Assembly (NCBI GenBank): GCA_964035545.1
Contig: OZ037766.1
Span: 20,387,767-20,451,766, forward strand
DNA length: 64,000 nt
Reading direction: 5' to 3'
Origin: Bugula neritina
Lineage: Eukaryota > Bryozoa > Gymnolaemata > Cheilostomatida > Bugulidae
Shown one piece after another: positions 1 through 12,010 of this stretch. Every line of letters starts with the position of its first letter. Within the stretch, counting starts at the first letter, position 1. The position numbers and the translations under genes are program-made. A model generated the notes under the pieces. It was given only the letters and a program-made list of their open reading frames with translations. It searched no databases and had not been told where the DNA came from.

Positions 1-170
1 TCAATTATTGACTTACTAGTTGGAGATTTCAGTTTTATAAATCATTATTATAATAGAAACCTACAGTTACTACAACCAATAAGCTTTATAGATGTAAATT
101 GGTTTATTTGAGTTCACAGTTCAATTGCTGGTCGATATTCTATTAGTAACTATTCTTATTTTTATATTAG

Positions 171-326
171 CCAAGAGTTGTGTCAGATCTGGAGGATTTG
201 GAGCTGAAGAGGCAGTTGGCTGAGCTTGAAGATGCCAATGAAGAGGTTGATGGGGATGACGATGATGAAAGTGAAGAGGAGAGTGGAGATGAAGAGGATG
301 AAGGAGGTGTCGATGAGGCAGAGTAA
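171..326 (+). CDS. 3'-terminal exon of an unidentified protein with an acidic tail (partial)
   Basis: A splice acceptor (ttatattag) at 161-170 is followed by an open exon of 51 codons in phase 0, ending in TAA at 324-326. The translation starts PRVVSDLEDLELKRQLAELE, which looks helical or coiled-coil. It then becomes almost wholly Asp/Glu (runs DGDDDDESEEES and GDEEDEGG) up to the stop. Such acidic tails are common in histone chaperones and nuclear or ribosome-biogenesis proteins, but nothing here identifies the family, so no function is assigned. The rest of the gene lies left of the window. Its 3' end faces the 3' end of SNRNP40, with only 251 bases between the two stop codons. A methionine-rich reading in another frame over this exon is a shadow. 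Confidence 0.6.
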   Translation, partial: PRVVSDLEDLELKRQLAELEDANEEVDGDDDDESEEESGDEEDEGGVDEAE

Positions 327-399
327 CTGCAAGATTTACTACTTTTGTTACAGTAATTTTAGGTTTTTACAAAATTGTTATTTGTATATGTTGATTATT

Positions 400-405
400 A
401 ATAAA
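400..405 (+). terminator. poly(A) signal of the gene ending at 326
   Basis: Canonical AATAAA, 74 bases after the stop codon, giving a short 3' UTR. Confidence 0.5.
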
Positions 406-433
406 GTAATGGCTGCTAATACTAAAAGAATGC

Positions 434-439
434 TTTATT
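434..439 (-). terminator. poly(A) signal of SNRNP40
   Basis: AATAAA on the minus strand (TTTATT on plus), 139 bases past the SNRNP40 stop. With the plus-strand signal at 400-405 it predicts that the two convergent transcripts end within tens of bases of each other and may overlap. Confidence 0.5.
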
Positions 440-577
440 GCTATATATGTACAAATGTGTAAAAGCCAAACAATACATCTCACTATACAATATTATAGTA
501 AAATACATATTAGTAGAATTCTCATGTTTCAACAATGACCTATGTGTTATTTACACCAGTAAACAAATCAGTACACA

Positions 578-3500
578 TCACTCAATCTCTCCCAGATAAA
601 TCTGCTTATCGCTGGATCCTGACATGACTACAACAAAAAGTTCAGTTGAGTCTAGATTACTTGTGGACATAAATATTACTAGTCTCAATATAACTACCGA
701 ATAATTTTTATAACAAAATTATCAAAAAATGAATTAGCAAGGGCCGAGATTTTAGTCAACAACAATGGTTATAATGAATTATACTTTCTAACAGCATTTG
801 CTTGCCCTAGTAATAAATAAGAGAATGTAACTTACTAATAGGTTCTGTAGGGTGGAAGGCCACATCATTGACTGATCCCTCGTGGCCAGGTAATTTGTAC
901 AACACCCTTCTAGAAGTAGTATCCCAAATGTAAACATATCTATCACCAGAACCAGCAGAAATCTTTGATCCATCTGGTGACCAGGCACACCGCAACAAAT
1001 TCTGAAATAGAAGAAAGATGGTTATTGCACAAAAATTGAGAAAGAATTACACACCATCAACTGATAAAGCCAAGAACTTGTAAATGTGTAAGCCAAATAG
1101 TGGATACGCAATCAACTTGGTACTAGAAACCAGCTGACATTAATTTGTACAATCATAAGAGCTTTTAAGCACTGGATCTTGCAAATGTTGTCAATACTAA
1201 GTCACAGCAGAAATATAAAATGTGTTAAATTAAATGAGCTTTTCCACTAATTACTTAGTTTGAAAACATGGGAATGCCATTTAAAAGATCAAATAGGTAA
1301 AGTAAAGATATAAACAATTGCTGTTTAACAAGTGACATATCTTCCTAAGAAATGTTGTAAAAATTTAGTAAAATAAATGGGAAAAACAGTTCTTTTTACT
1401 TATCTTAGACTATAGCTAATATTTCTTCAGTTTTACGCAAGCACATACACAATTCAGTAAGTTCAATTTTAAAATTCATTTATTGTACAATTCTAAGTTC
1501 TGTATATTAATTTTCCTTAGGCGAAATTTAAACTGACACCACATGTATAAATCAAAGAATTACGATTATAATGTATATATGCATTATATAATATCTTTCT
1601 GCTGCTATGGATGTTGTACAAGATCATTAGAGTAAGGCCCACCTGAAGCCTGAATTACCTATATTACAATTACTTATATATAAAATGTGGATTAGTTACA
1701 ACTGTTTTGTTATCAAGCTATTGAGTTGTATATTCAGCTCACTGACATTTGAAATCAGTAAGAATATTAAAGTTTTTACACAAGTTGCTGCAAACATTTG
1801 AAAACAAGCACAATAGTAGGTATAAAACGTAAAACAACAACATACTTTTTCGAATGAATGTTTGTGTCCACGGAAGATTTTCACACATCTCTCTTGGGGA
1901 GCAAATGGACGGATATCCCAACATCTAACTAAAAGTACAAATCAATATGCACAATTTACAGCTTATGACATTTTGACACAAAAAGTATTTTCTCCATCTT
2001 TTTAGTGTCGCAGCTTAAAAAGAAACCCATGGATGTCACAGAAGGATTGGGTGTGACTAGTAAGGATCGTCTGTAAAAGGCTATTGAAGATGCATATGTC
2101 TACAATTAAATTTTTTACTGTAACAGAAGTTCTTAAAAATGCTGTCACTATAGCCAACAAATGTCTACAGCTTTTCAAATAACTTGTCTTCTACAGTAGA
2201 CTTTTCGTGGACATTGAGATTTTATACTTATATAAACTGTTTAAGAAACTGTATTCTAAAATAATTTGTTAGTTTTCCACTACTTGTTTAACTAATCTAA
2301 ATTTGAACAAGAAAAATACTGCAGTGAAACTACAAAACAGCAGCTCTGTGTATGCGGAAATGGTTGCTGACAAGTTGTAAATGCAACTTATTAGAGTTGT
2401 CTTCTATTTCAATAAAAACCAACCACCCGAACATCCCAAGTTGATATATCGAGGAAGCTATTATAGCTTGGATACAATATTAAATTAAAATATTGCTTCC
2501 AGTACCCGAGTTATCCATGGAGTTGGAAAGTAAATAGGAGCCATCGGGAGACAACTCCAACCCTGTCAGTGTATCAGTGTGACCTCTCATCTTATACACC
2601 ATGGCATTCTTTCTCAGATCCCACACCTAATCATAAATAATTTACACCATCATCTATAGGAACCACTCACAGCACTAGTAACACAATGCCGAGTATCATA
2701 CAGTTAAAATTCCTTTAAAAATTGGTATAGGTTCAACTGAGATTGGGCAGCGATTACATGCTTTTAGCTGGTGTGGCTTGCGTTATTTCAAAACCTATAT
2801 TCATTTATAACTAATCAAAAAATAATGAAATAAATTAATTACATAAAGCAATGAATAGAATTAAAACAGCAGCAACTTTTTTAATAACACAGGCATTGTA
2901 TCAGAAATTAAAATTACCAAGAAAAGTTTGTGATTAAACAAATACATTTGAGACAGCAGCAAATCTAAAAGATCAAACCTATGTCGTGGAGATTTTCAAT
3001 TGAACTACTCGCAGGCCGCCGTGAACCATTTAGCATTTCAGCCAACCGAGCCCAGTCAACAAATTGAACAAGTGAAGGAATTTCATGTATTAGAACCGGA
3101 AGTATATTTATTAAAGTAGAGCAATTGAAATGGAGACATTCAATTCTCCAAAAAATATTTTGTAGCCTTCAATTTAATTGATATTAAACATGTATCTGCC
3201 TCAAAATTATTTTGGAGCCAAGACTTGGATAAATATTTAGGTGTACTTAAAAAATAGCAGCATTCAAATTTTCAACTCATAAAGTTTAGAACATGTATTC
3301 GTTTAGTTTAAATGAGTTCTTTAACTATGCAATTAAAGATTTGCTTGTGAACTTACTTTTATATCATTATCAATTCCACCTGAGAAAACCTGTTCTGCAG
3401 TGTCACTGAATGTCACAGATGTCACTTGATATGTTGCTTGAAAAGTATTAACAGGTGCTCTTTGCCGAGAATCCCATACCTGGAGATAACAACAAAGAAA

Positions 3501-5043
3501 CAACTTATTGACCACTCTGCAAAGGAGTGTATTAGAAGGTGCAGATGGTGGTACCAAAAGATTTAATTAGACTAGACCTAAACACATGTGCACGGCACAC
3601 AAATATAAAAGTACATTTAATAGTGTTTAAAGAGGCCAACAATGTATAGATATTACTATAAAATTGTTAGACCTTAATAGTTCCATCATCACTACCACTG
3701 CAGAGCATCTGGGGACCTCTCCTCGCACTGCTGACATCATTTACAAACGCTTGATGACCTTTAAACCTTTTAACTCTCTCACATGTCTCTAAATCCCACT
3801 TGGCAACAGTCTTGTCAGTGGAGCAGGTGAAAAGGGTACTGTAAATTTTATGAACAATATCTTATTATATATTATTTATTCCAGCATAGATATAAAGAGT
3901 TATAAACTTGCATAATTGAAGTTTTAGTGGATATTATTAGTAAGTATCATATCATAATTAAGAGCAGTTGTGTATGATAACTAACTGTAGCTGGCAGAGG
4001 AAGTATGTGGCCTGATGTGTGTTTGTGCAAATATATTAAAATTAATTTAAAATTATTACTATAAGAACTTTATTCCATTACACTATTCAGGTGCAAAGTA
4101 CTCAACAAATTTTAACAAACATGTTTTATAATTGCAATGATTCATATCATATATGTATGTGTAACATGACAAATTTGTATTTTCAACTATTATTAAAGAA
4201 TAAATGCCAGAAAAAAGCCATGCTACAATTCTAGATTTGAGCTACAGTGACAGCTTAAATAGTGATTCATAACTTAAAGCAACATAATTTGTCAAAATGA
4301 TAGCAAAATCTAACTAAGACATATAGAATCTCACCTATCATCTGTAGAGAACCGAAGAGACAACACTGCACCAGTATGACCTCTCATAGACATCCAGTTT
4401 TCACATTCACCATAAACATTCCATAATACTAGAACAAACAATGCTCATTCGCAAGCTGCAGTGATATGTTTAAAAAAAAGTAAACTAATTGCTAAATAAG
4501 TAATAGACAATTATAAACTTCAGCATAAACCTCCAAAATAATCAAGTCACAAAAACCTTTAAGCCCTGGCCACACGATCGTGAGAATGACACGAAACTCG
4601 TGTGACGATTTTCGTGAGTTATCTTTTCGTATTGACCAGCCACATGATCGTTTAAACGAAAAGTCATTATGCCGAGATTAGTACCGCAAGTTTATATAAG
4701 TTATAAAGGAAAAATTTTGCCATTTTTGTTATTTTTTTGGTATTTTATGTGTACATTTTTTTAGTTTTGTTTATTGGTAAAGTTTTTAAAAACATTTTTT
4801 ATGCATATAAAATTAAAAAAAAAATTTAAAACTCACTCATGCACGTAAATACAAAGCTATAAAGTTTAAGCTTCGCTGTGATTACCATGTGAATATGAAT
4901 TGAATAATGCTTGCAATAGCTATTTTACGCAAAATACTTTACAGTTGCTATAAATGTAAGACTAGTAAATTGGATGCAAATAGGCATAGTAATACTACTT
5001 AATTTATGCTATTTTTGAAATTTGTAGTAATTATTTGGCGTGC

Positions 5044-5113
<70 letters not shown>

Positions 5114-6255
5114 CTTAATATATACCACTTTGATGGCAACAAGTCATTTTTATTAGTCCGTGAATGGGTCTTCCACGAGATACAAGCAGCAGAACATATT
5201 GCCAAATAGAGAAACTTAGTAGAAATGAAATAATCACTGTTGCTAAAATTCTATTGACCAATCAAATGGTACTTATCGTCGATTGTGATTTTTCGTCCAT
5301 CGTCATCGTTGTGCACACCCAACGATGACGATTTCGTTTGAATTCCCTCAAATTTTCTCGTACGAATGTTTTTTCGTGTCAAATAGACGATTTCGTGTGA
5401 TTCTCACGATCGTGTGGCCAGGGCTTTAGAATGCAAAACGTTGGGTTTTAGAGTCTCTTGGGGTAGCAGCAAAGATGAATATTTCAAATTTTGCAATTAT
5501 ACAAAACATATGCCTCAGAGTCATAAGCATTTTATTTTAAACACTAAACACTGTTGCCAAAAGGAAGAACATATAATGAGATAACAGCTTAGAGACTTTA
5601 TTAGACATAAAGACAACATATTATAATACTTATTTTCCTCATAACTCATCGTTATAATCTAAAGTGACAAATAACAACTAATAATACATAGTTTTCTTGG
5701 TTCAAACTCTTGTTCACAGCTCTACAGCCATAACTCAAATAGATTAGTTCTAAACCAAAAAAAATCAACTTATGCTACAGTTTTTCAAAAATATTGATAA
5801 AATCAATCTACAGTTATTTACTTACAAATCTGTCGGTCAAAGCCGGTTGAGGCAATGAATTGTCCATCATGAGAAAATTTGCAGCAGAAGATATCACCTT
5901 CATGACCAGTGAGAAGCATAATAGGTGCCGTTAAATTACTAGTTCTCTGTATACCCTTTAATAAACAAACTGTAATCTAACATGAGGCAAAAAGAATGTT
6001 GCTAACAATATCTAACATGAATATTTATATGTTGGTAAATTACACAGACATTATTAAAGCTATATCAGCCATATTTCACTGCGGGTCAAACACGAAAACT
6101 ACAAATATTTTGTTAATGTATAGCCTTACAGCAGACAATAACTGCTTTTTAGTCTCTGGATCCAAGCCCACCAGCTGTGTTTCAGTTCGGGGAACTTTAG
6201 GAGGTCCCATTTCCATCAAAGCATGGCTTTCGGCGGGTCTTTTTACACCTTCCAT
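578..6255 (-). CDS. SNRNP40: U5 snRNP 40 kDa protein (WD40 repeat)
   Basis: Complete nine-exon gene: 6255-6130, 5955-5826, 4428-4335, 3838-3673, 3479-3357, 2626-2506, 1928-1846, 1001-836 and 627-578. All junctions are GT-AG and all phases agree, giving 352 aa against about 357 in human. The product is a seven-bladed WD40 propeller of the U5 snRNP that works with PRP8 in the spliceosome. Strong identity to the family is seen throughout: LLTGHEGDIFCCKFS, STDKTVAKWD, GSDDGTIK, SGGIDNDIKVWD, LRCAWSPDGSKISAG, WDTTSRRVLYKLPGHEGS and the C-terminal SGSSDKQIYLGEIE. The N-terminus starts MEGVKRPAE and carries PPKVPRTETQL, like the basic/proline leader of the family. The ATG at 6255-6253 opens the first coding exon. 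The intron at 4429-5825 hosts a MITE, and a hAT element lies just upstream of the start. Confidence 0.95.
4562..5425. mobile_element. PIF/Harbinger-type MITE in a SNRNP40 intron
   Basis: The ends are inverted repeats: AGCCCTGGCCACACGATCGT at the left and its reverse complement at the right, and the match continues inward through tgagaat and acacgaaa. The element is flanked by TTA on both sides (4559-4561 and 5426-5428), the 3-bp TWA duplication typical of PIF/Harbinger. It is 864 bp long. It carries an (AT)n tract at about 5046-5111 and no transposase-sized ORF, so it is non-autonomous. It lies in the SNRNP40 intron 4429-5825 and does not disturb its splice sites. Confidence 0.8.
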
Positions 6256-6944
6256 TTCTCAATAAGTCTGTATACAATGATATCAATAAAATACCAAAAA
6301 AAAATCAAAATACAAGGAAAGCTAATTTCTATTACTTTTAGCTAAAATAGCGTTGATAAATTATTGTTGATGACATGATTACTGCAAATTACTACCAAAA
6401 CTTTTCTCTTGTCTAAACTGTAAATCAGTGGTTCCCAACCTGAGGGGAATTCCCCCCTAGGGAGGAATTTGGACATTTTAGGGGGGAATTTGGATTTTGA
6501 AAATTTTACGCAATTTGTTGACGGTTTTTGAGCTTTTGCAAGTTACAGGTATATGTATATCTATAAGTCTTCATCTTAGTTCGTCTATTTAACCAAACCA
6601 TATTCTGCAATCTCAGTTTACTTCTACATGAATGTGTTTATTAATTACTCTACCCTGACTGTTCTCTGTTCTATTTCTAATGGAGGTCAAAAATATGCAA
6701 AAACCAACAGGCCAACTTTTAGCAACCATGCAAGTCAATCTCTATGAACTGTATACTACATACCTAGTGAATATATTTGCTACACTAAATAATCTGAACC
6801 TAGAAATGCAGGAGTGCAATCATCATATCATTGCTTGTCATAGCAGCAGCAATGTTTTTAAAGTTACACTAAAATGGTGGCGTCTATCAAAAACACGGTG
6901 TTTTTCCCCACACTCAATGATATTTTAGAGGAGAAGAACCTGTT

Positions 6945-7155
6945 CCGATTTTAGGTAAAGATGCTACAGGTAAAAATCGCACACTGGTGTTAAATTTTTC
7001 CAAAGCCAAACCCAAACCCCTCCATTCTAAATGCCTAACCCCCAACTCAAATCTACAATGCTAATTTAGAAAATATGTGCCATTTTCACTTAATTTTCTA
7101 TTTGTGCCATCATTACCTGTACCATTTTTACCTGTACCATTTTTACCAGACACTT
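6945..7155. repeat. foldback element copy 1, nested in the hAT
   Basis: The left end reads taggtaaagatgctacaggt and continues as aaaaatcgcaca. The right end carries tgtgccat then two inverted copies of acctgtaccatttttacc, so the ends are inverted repeats of a GGTAAAAATGGTACAGG motif. The core is C-rich, with CCAAACCC-like runs at about 7000-7050. Confidence 0.5.
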
Positions 7156-7404
7156 TCTGTTCCAGGTAATTTTTCAAAATGCTCCTAGGCATCTCTCTGA
7201 ACTTTTAATGGAGTTCTAACAGTATTTCTCTGAGCTACCTCCCAAAAAGAAAGAGCTAGATTCTTAACTTGACATGTGACCCATTGCAACGCTTTGTTGA
7301 AAAGTTTTCAGAAGAGTTACAAGAAAATCTTATTGAGTTGGTTCACAATTCAGCAATGAAGGGTGATTTGAAATCTTCTCCAGTTGATGAATTGCGGGTA
7401 GTGT

Positions 7405-7716
7405 CCAGGAGAAATGGCACAGGTAATAATGGCACAAATAGAAAAGTAGGTAAATTAGCACATGTTTTCATTACTGGGGCAAGGGTTTGGAGTTTGAAAG
7501 AGGGGTTTGAAGTAAGGATTTTGGGTTTGCGCTTGGGGTTCTGGAGTTTGGGGGGTGGGGGTTTGAGTTAGGAAGTAAGGGTTTGGGGTTTAAGGGTTGG
7601 GGGTTTGAGTTTAGAAAAATTTAACATTGGTGTGCCATTTTACCTACTTTTCCATTTGTGCCATTATTACCTGTGCCACTTTTACATGCACCAGTTTTAC
7701 CTAAAATAATTGTGGG
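7405..7716. repeat. foldback element copy 2 with a G-rich core, nested in the hAT
   Basis: GGCACAGGTAATAATGGCAC at about 7416 is matched by its inverted counterpart at about 7660-7680. Between the arms lies a G/T tract of GGGTTTGG- and GGTTTGAG-like units (about 7480-7615), loosely telomere-like and able to form G-quadruplexes. It is the same family as 6945-7155, with its core in the opposite orientation. Confidence 0.5.
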
Positions 7717-8157
7717 TTTCAACAAGCAAACTCTTCCCACACATAACTGACAAAGCAGAGTTCTGGTGCCATCCAGCACCACCTATCTGTGTGAGGTAGG
7801 ATTCTCATCAATTCAAAGAGAAGAGAAACTGCCTTAACCTGCAGAGTGACTTAAGATGGGCCTGGTCAAACAAAGAGCCAGGCTTTAAGCAAGCTGGCAC
7901 AAAAGCATCAAATGAAGCCATAACATTAATAACTGAACTGCCCTGTGTTTTATAATATAAAAATAATGATAATATTACTATTATGATGATTATATTATAT
8001 GCAAATATAATAGAACAAAACATATTGCATTGTATCATATATTCTCATTCAGTAAGTCATAAAATCTCTTCACTCTTCGAAGGGGGGGGGGATTAATAGT
8101 AAACATTTATGAAAGGGGGGAATAGAACGAAAAAGGTTGGGAACCACTGCTGTAAAT

Positions 8158-9246
8158 ACCTGTTGCTTAAAATGACAATTACTTTATTATTTAGGCAATA
8201 ATAGTATTATTTAAAATAAAACCATAATAACAATAACATATAAAAATGTAAACCACCAAAATAGCTACAATGTAACAATGAACTATTAAAAGTAAATCAA
8301 TGACTGAGACTCATTTAACTGGGTGTTATTACGTCTGAGAGTTAGCACACTGAATTCCATTGTTGGTTACAGATTACATTAGTACATCTTACAATAAAGA
8401 ATGAATGACAGAATGAACAACAAATGTTTTTAGTTTTACTTAGTACTCTATAATATATTATTATGTTTTGCAAATATTATATGCTAAATCAAAGTCACAA
8501 TGAAAATTACATCTGGCATTCCACAAATTGTAATTACACAATCCACTTACATATTTATGTTCCTGAAAACTACAAGCACAACTGCACGTAAGTCACATTA
8601 GTAATGTCATGGTGACCAAACTATTATTCATTAGGATAATGGTAAAAATCTATAATTATGATTCAAATTAGCTTACTAAATATATAATAAAACACTGTTA
8701 TCACAGCCAATGTTGTGATTTTACTTGAAACAGGTCATATGTGGCTGTGCATTCAGTAGTGAGGTTACCATTATTATGATTATGGATATTAATTTAAACT
8801 TATTGAATTAGGATTACCCCAAGTAGTAAGCTGTTAAGGACAAATTATTGAAAATCAATCTTCAAATTGAAGTTCAATATTATATAGTTACACCTATAAA
8901 GTTTATAAGTTATACTTAAAATCATAAATTTTATAGTCTTGATAATAATGAAAATAAATTAGAATATCAGTATGGCAACCAAAATTAAAATTATGAATAT
9001 AAAAATAACAATTAAAATTGATATAAATAAAGTTCACACCCTGTGTCTGTAAAGCATTTAGTGACCACAAAATTTTCAAGTTAAATGCCTTATTTATACC
9101 AGTGTGTTACAGTGGGTATGGCAGTGAATTAGCACATCGCTGATTTGTTGTTACTTAGAAGTATTTATTTTCAAGCTATGTGGTGTTAGAGGATGAAAAT
9201 TGTTGTAGTAAACATCCATCTTTGTGGATTTGGACTTTTGGCAAGT
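8158..9246. other. AT-rich intergenic DNA, nothing recognised
   Basis: Only short ORFs, scattered A/T runs and no splice-consistent exons. It lies upstream of the hAT insertion. Confidence 0.5.
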
Positions 9247-10150
9247 GCAGAGTGTAGTATTTGTATAATAGCCCAAAAAGTTTGATCTTTGCTAGTTTTT
9301 CGACCAGTATGCCGGTCAGACTTCATTCGTTGCTGGAATGTGATACCAAGATAACAAGCTTTGTCTGTCCAAAAGATGACAATATTAGCCAGTTTATAAG
9401 CAGGTGTCTGATTTGTTTGTTGAAAGCTATTTCATCTGAATGTGTTGAATAAAATTTTCCATTTTTGTGACCAGGCTTGTACAGCATAAATGTTTTTTTT
9501 AAATTTGATATATTCCTCATGACAATTAACTTCTTGGTATGAAAGGTTTTATCTGCGCAAAGGTCAACATGGCAGATTATTGTATTTATCAGATTGTTGA
9601 TATATACAAGAAAGAGGGTAAGTGCTGAAACTGAGCTTTCGGGCACTTCAGATGTGACATCACGCAAACTCAACCCTTGATTCTTTATAACTACTCTCTG
9701 TCTTTACCTAGTGAGAAAATTTTGAATCTAGCTTAGAAGGGAGAAGCTTAAATCAGGAAATTACCGGTTGTGGCTGCAGTGTAAAACAAGTGTATAACAA
9801 GGACATGTGTAACGTTCTGTTCCATTAATTCAACCATGTGATGAAGGACAACATATGTAAAAATTTTACATGAAATTATTGTGAGGGAACGAGGTCTGTA
9901 ATTGGAAACTTAGTTAGCCTCCTTTTCTTCATGAGCTAGAGAGGTCAAATTTGCTAATTTCTATTGGTCAGGTAGTCTGTCAGATTTTACGGAAGCTTGA
10001 TATATATGACTGAGACACTCAGTGACCATGACCTCTGGTTTGTGGATTCCATCTGGTAGTGGAAATTTCCTACTTCCTAGTCAAATAATCATCTTAGCAA
10101 CACCATTTTCTGACATTTCTATATTTTGATAAGGTGACTTCAAGTTCAGT
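9247..10150 (-). mobile_element. degenerate non-LTR retrotransposon (reverse transcriptase remnant)
   Basis: Reading the minus strand from 10150 down, broken reverse-transcriptase motifs follow in the expected order. First comes a stretch like 'PDGIHKPE...ECLSHIYQASVKSDRLP', then a degenerate NYRP block, then VTSEVPESSVSALTLFLVYI (9690-9580), which aligns with the VPQGSVLGPILFLVYINDL block of intact LINEs. Several stops and frameshifts separate the pieces. It is an old copy, clearly more decayed than the LINEs at 34.6 and 61 kb. Confidence 0.65.
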
Positions 10151-10159
10151 TCAATAGCA

Positions 10160-10487
10160 AGATACTATTAACAACGTTAGCCGTTATATAGATATAAAAA
10201 GTAAATATTAAAAGTAAATGCTAATGATGTCTTACGATTAGCAATACTTCCTAAGTTTATATCCATAATGATACTAAATTGAATTTAGTAATAACGATGA
10301 AGATAATTCTTATAGTTGAACTCATTTACTACTAGTATTAAAAATTCTTATCGTCATCATGAATATAATTAATACATTATGATTTATATTATCATAAATT
10401 TATAACCGTAACACTAACAATTCAGTAAATGGTAGTAACTATTTATATTAATATCGATAATCATTAATTTTAAATTTAATCCTTATC
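10160..10487. repeat. cryptic AT microsatellite tract, left of a LINE 3' end
   Basis: Irregular mixture of TAATGAT-, ATTATC- and TAGTAAT-like words in both orientations, with no gene. It belongs to the class of degenerate palindromic microsatellites that flanks every well-defined LINE end in this window. Confidence 0.5.
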
Positions 10488-10890
10488 GTAATGTCCTGGA
10501 GGAGTCAAAATATTTTAGATGTATTAATCTCCTTATGAAAATTCTAGCAAAAGAAGAGCAACATCTGGCTCTCAGTTTTGCCTATGATGACCTGCTGAAC
10601 AAACCAGCAAACAGCACCATACAGACTCGCTACCAAGCAAAGGGACAGCCCCCGATCAACGGCTGCTAACAGTACCAAGTACCTGAACAGTTTTTTCCCC
10701 AAGGACTATCCGGGACCTGAAAATTTGTCACAACCAAAGCAATAATTCAGAGATTTCCACATAGACAGGATTAAGTTTCTGTTCAGTATATACAGCCCAA
10801 ACTGTATGACTATTGACCAATGATTGTCTAACATTTTACCCATATGCGGAACACCCCTTCCTCCCTCTTGGGCGATCCAGTAAATTCGAG
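10488..10890 (+). mobile_element. 3' end of a CR1/Jockey-type LINE (fragment)
   Basis: Plus-strand translation gives INLLMKILAKEEQHLALSFA then YDDLLN. This matches the C-terminal region of the longer LINE here (ITLLLKILSKEECHQALSSS then YTELT). It is followed by a frameshifted version of the NSFLPRTIRDL motif (10676-10720) and a 3' UTR. The 3' tail carries catatgcggaacaccccttc (10842-10861), shared in inverted orientation with 13327-13359. Everything 5' of the C-terminus is missing. Confidence 0.75.
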
Positions 10891-10899
10891 TAAGATACA

Positions 10900-11165
10900 G
10901 TTTAACTTTAAATTATATTCAATTTTACTAGTTGTAGTATTATAATTATGATTATCATTATAACTTATATTTATAGTTAATGTTATAGTTATAAATATTA
11001 AATTTGAAATAATTTAAATTATAAATAATATAAGCATTAAATTCAACGATAATTATGATGAAATTTATTCATAATGATATTGATTATCATTATTAATAAA
11101 CAACATACTTTATGATTATGATATTCATTGACATTATCATTATGATTATTCAATTTAATATTGTT
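10900..11165. repeat. cryptic palindromic microsatellite (ATTATG/ATTATC type)
   Basis: Begins directly after the LINE 3' tail. Words such as TATGATTATCATTATAA alternate with their own reverse complements, so the tract is rich in short hairpins. Confidence 0.6.
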
Positions 11166-11330
11166 GTGATTTTGTGGATTATAAGAATAGACTAGTAGTC
11201 TGCATGCCAGTTATTGTGATAGAAATAAAGTCTTTGTAAAATATTGATTCTAATAGTCTTTATTGATGTTTCCTCTGTGAGCTCCAGTGTTAGACTGATT
11301 TATACTAGAAAAACTCACGCTTATATACAG

Positions 11331-11452
11331 AGGGGTCCGAAGTTCGTACGAAGTTCGGAGTTCCGGCGACCGATGTCGGAAATATCCGGTCCGATCTCGG
11401 ACAGGCTCCTCCGACATCGGTTCCGACTTCGGACGAGCTTCGGCTCACATAG
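11331..11452. repeat. CpG-dense TCCGA/TCGGA cryptic repeat
   Basis: About 120 bp made almost wholly of TTCGGA, TCCGAC, CGACATCGG and CGAAGTTCG words in both orientations, within otherwise very AT-rich DNA. The two-orientation word structure resembles the neighbouring AT tracts but uses GC letters. The short plus-strand ORF across it is a by-product. Confidence 0.55.
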
Positions 11453-11576
11453 TTAATTATTTATAAAACAAAAAGAAAAGTGGCAGGGAATACAACTCAC
11501 AAAAAACTATTACAGTAAACAAACAAAAAATAATAGAAAGGGCAATTCACAATCATTACGCTATTTACTACACTAA

Positions 11577-11700
11577 GAGCTTAGCTATAATTACAATATT
11601 TGAGGCATTAGAAAGCTACGCAAGGAGCTTAGCTATAATTACAGCATTTACAGTATTTACAAAGTTACGCTAAGTCCATTATAATAGTGACGCGATATAA
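11577..11700. repeat. two copies of a 48-bp repeat, plus low-complexity DNA
   Basis: GAGCTTAGCTATAATTACA occurs at 11577-11595 and 11625-11643, period 48, followed by more diverged TTTACAGTATTTACAAAG sequence. Confidence 0.5.
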
Positions 11701-11704
11701 TTAC

Positions 11705-12010
11705 TAGAGCGTTAAAATCTATTACAATATCATTATCATTATGATTATCATTTTAATTATGGTAGGCGCAATTACTATTAGTGAATTACTAAATGTAATC
11801 ATAATGATAATCAATACCATCATGACTGTGATGACACTAGTCACTATCAATATAAATATCATAATGATAACCATTGCCATATCTATATTCATATTCATAT
11901 TGATATTCAATTTTATATTCATTATGATTGATAATGATTATGATTATCATTTATGATTATAATTATAATAATCATTATCATTATGATTATGTTAATGGCA
12001 TTGATCATTC
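11705..12010. repeat. cryptic palindromic microsatellite (ATTATC/ATTATG)
   Basis: Long run of ATCATTATGATTATCATT-type words readable on both strands. The hydrophobic ORFs rich in I/M/N on both strands here arise from the repeat and are not genes. Confidence 0.65.

Larger units (their letters stand above)
6426..8149. mobile_element. hAT-family DNA transposon, decayed
   Basis: The terminal inverted repeats are CAGTGGTTCCCAACC and GGTTGGGAACCACTG. An exact 8-bp target duplication CTGTAAAT lies at 6418-6425 and 8150-8157. Both features are diagnostic of hAT elements. Inside, translated fragments resemble the C-terminal half of ZBED5-like hAT transposases (around 7269-7370: CDPLQRFVEKF then ELQENLIELVHNS; around 7750-7810: ITDKAEFWCHPAPP). 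Stops and frameshifts break the gene, so it is dead. Two related foldback sequences (6945-7155 and 7405-7716) sit inside it. The right end carries poly-G runs near 8082-8120. It lies 171 bp upstream of the SNRNP40 start codon. Confidence 0.85.

Noticed and set aside
226-462. Met/Lys-rich ORF
   Set aside because: Alternative frame over the acidic terminal exon and 3' UTR.
7490-7613. Interstitial telomere repeat (GGGTTTGG-like)
   Set aside because: Units are irregular and lie between inverted arms of a foldback element; not the TTAGGG expected for most animals.
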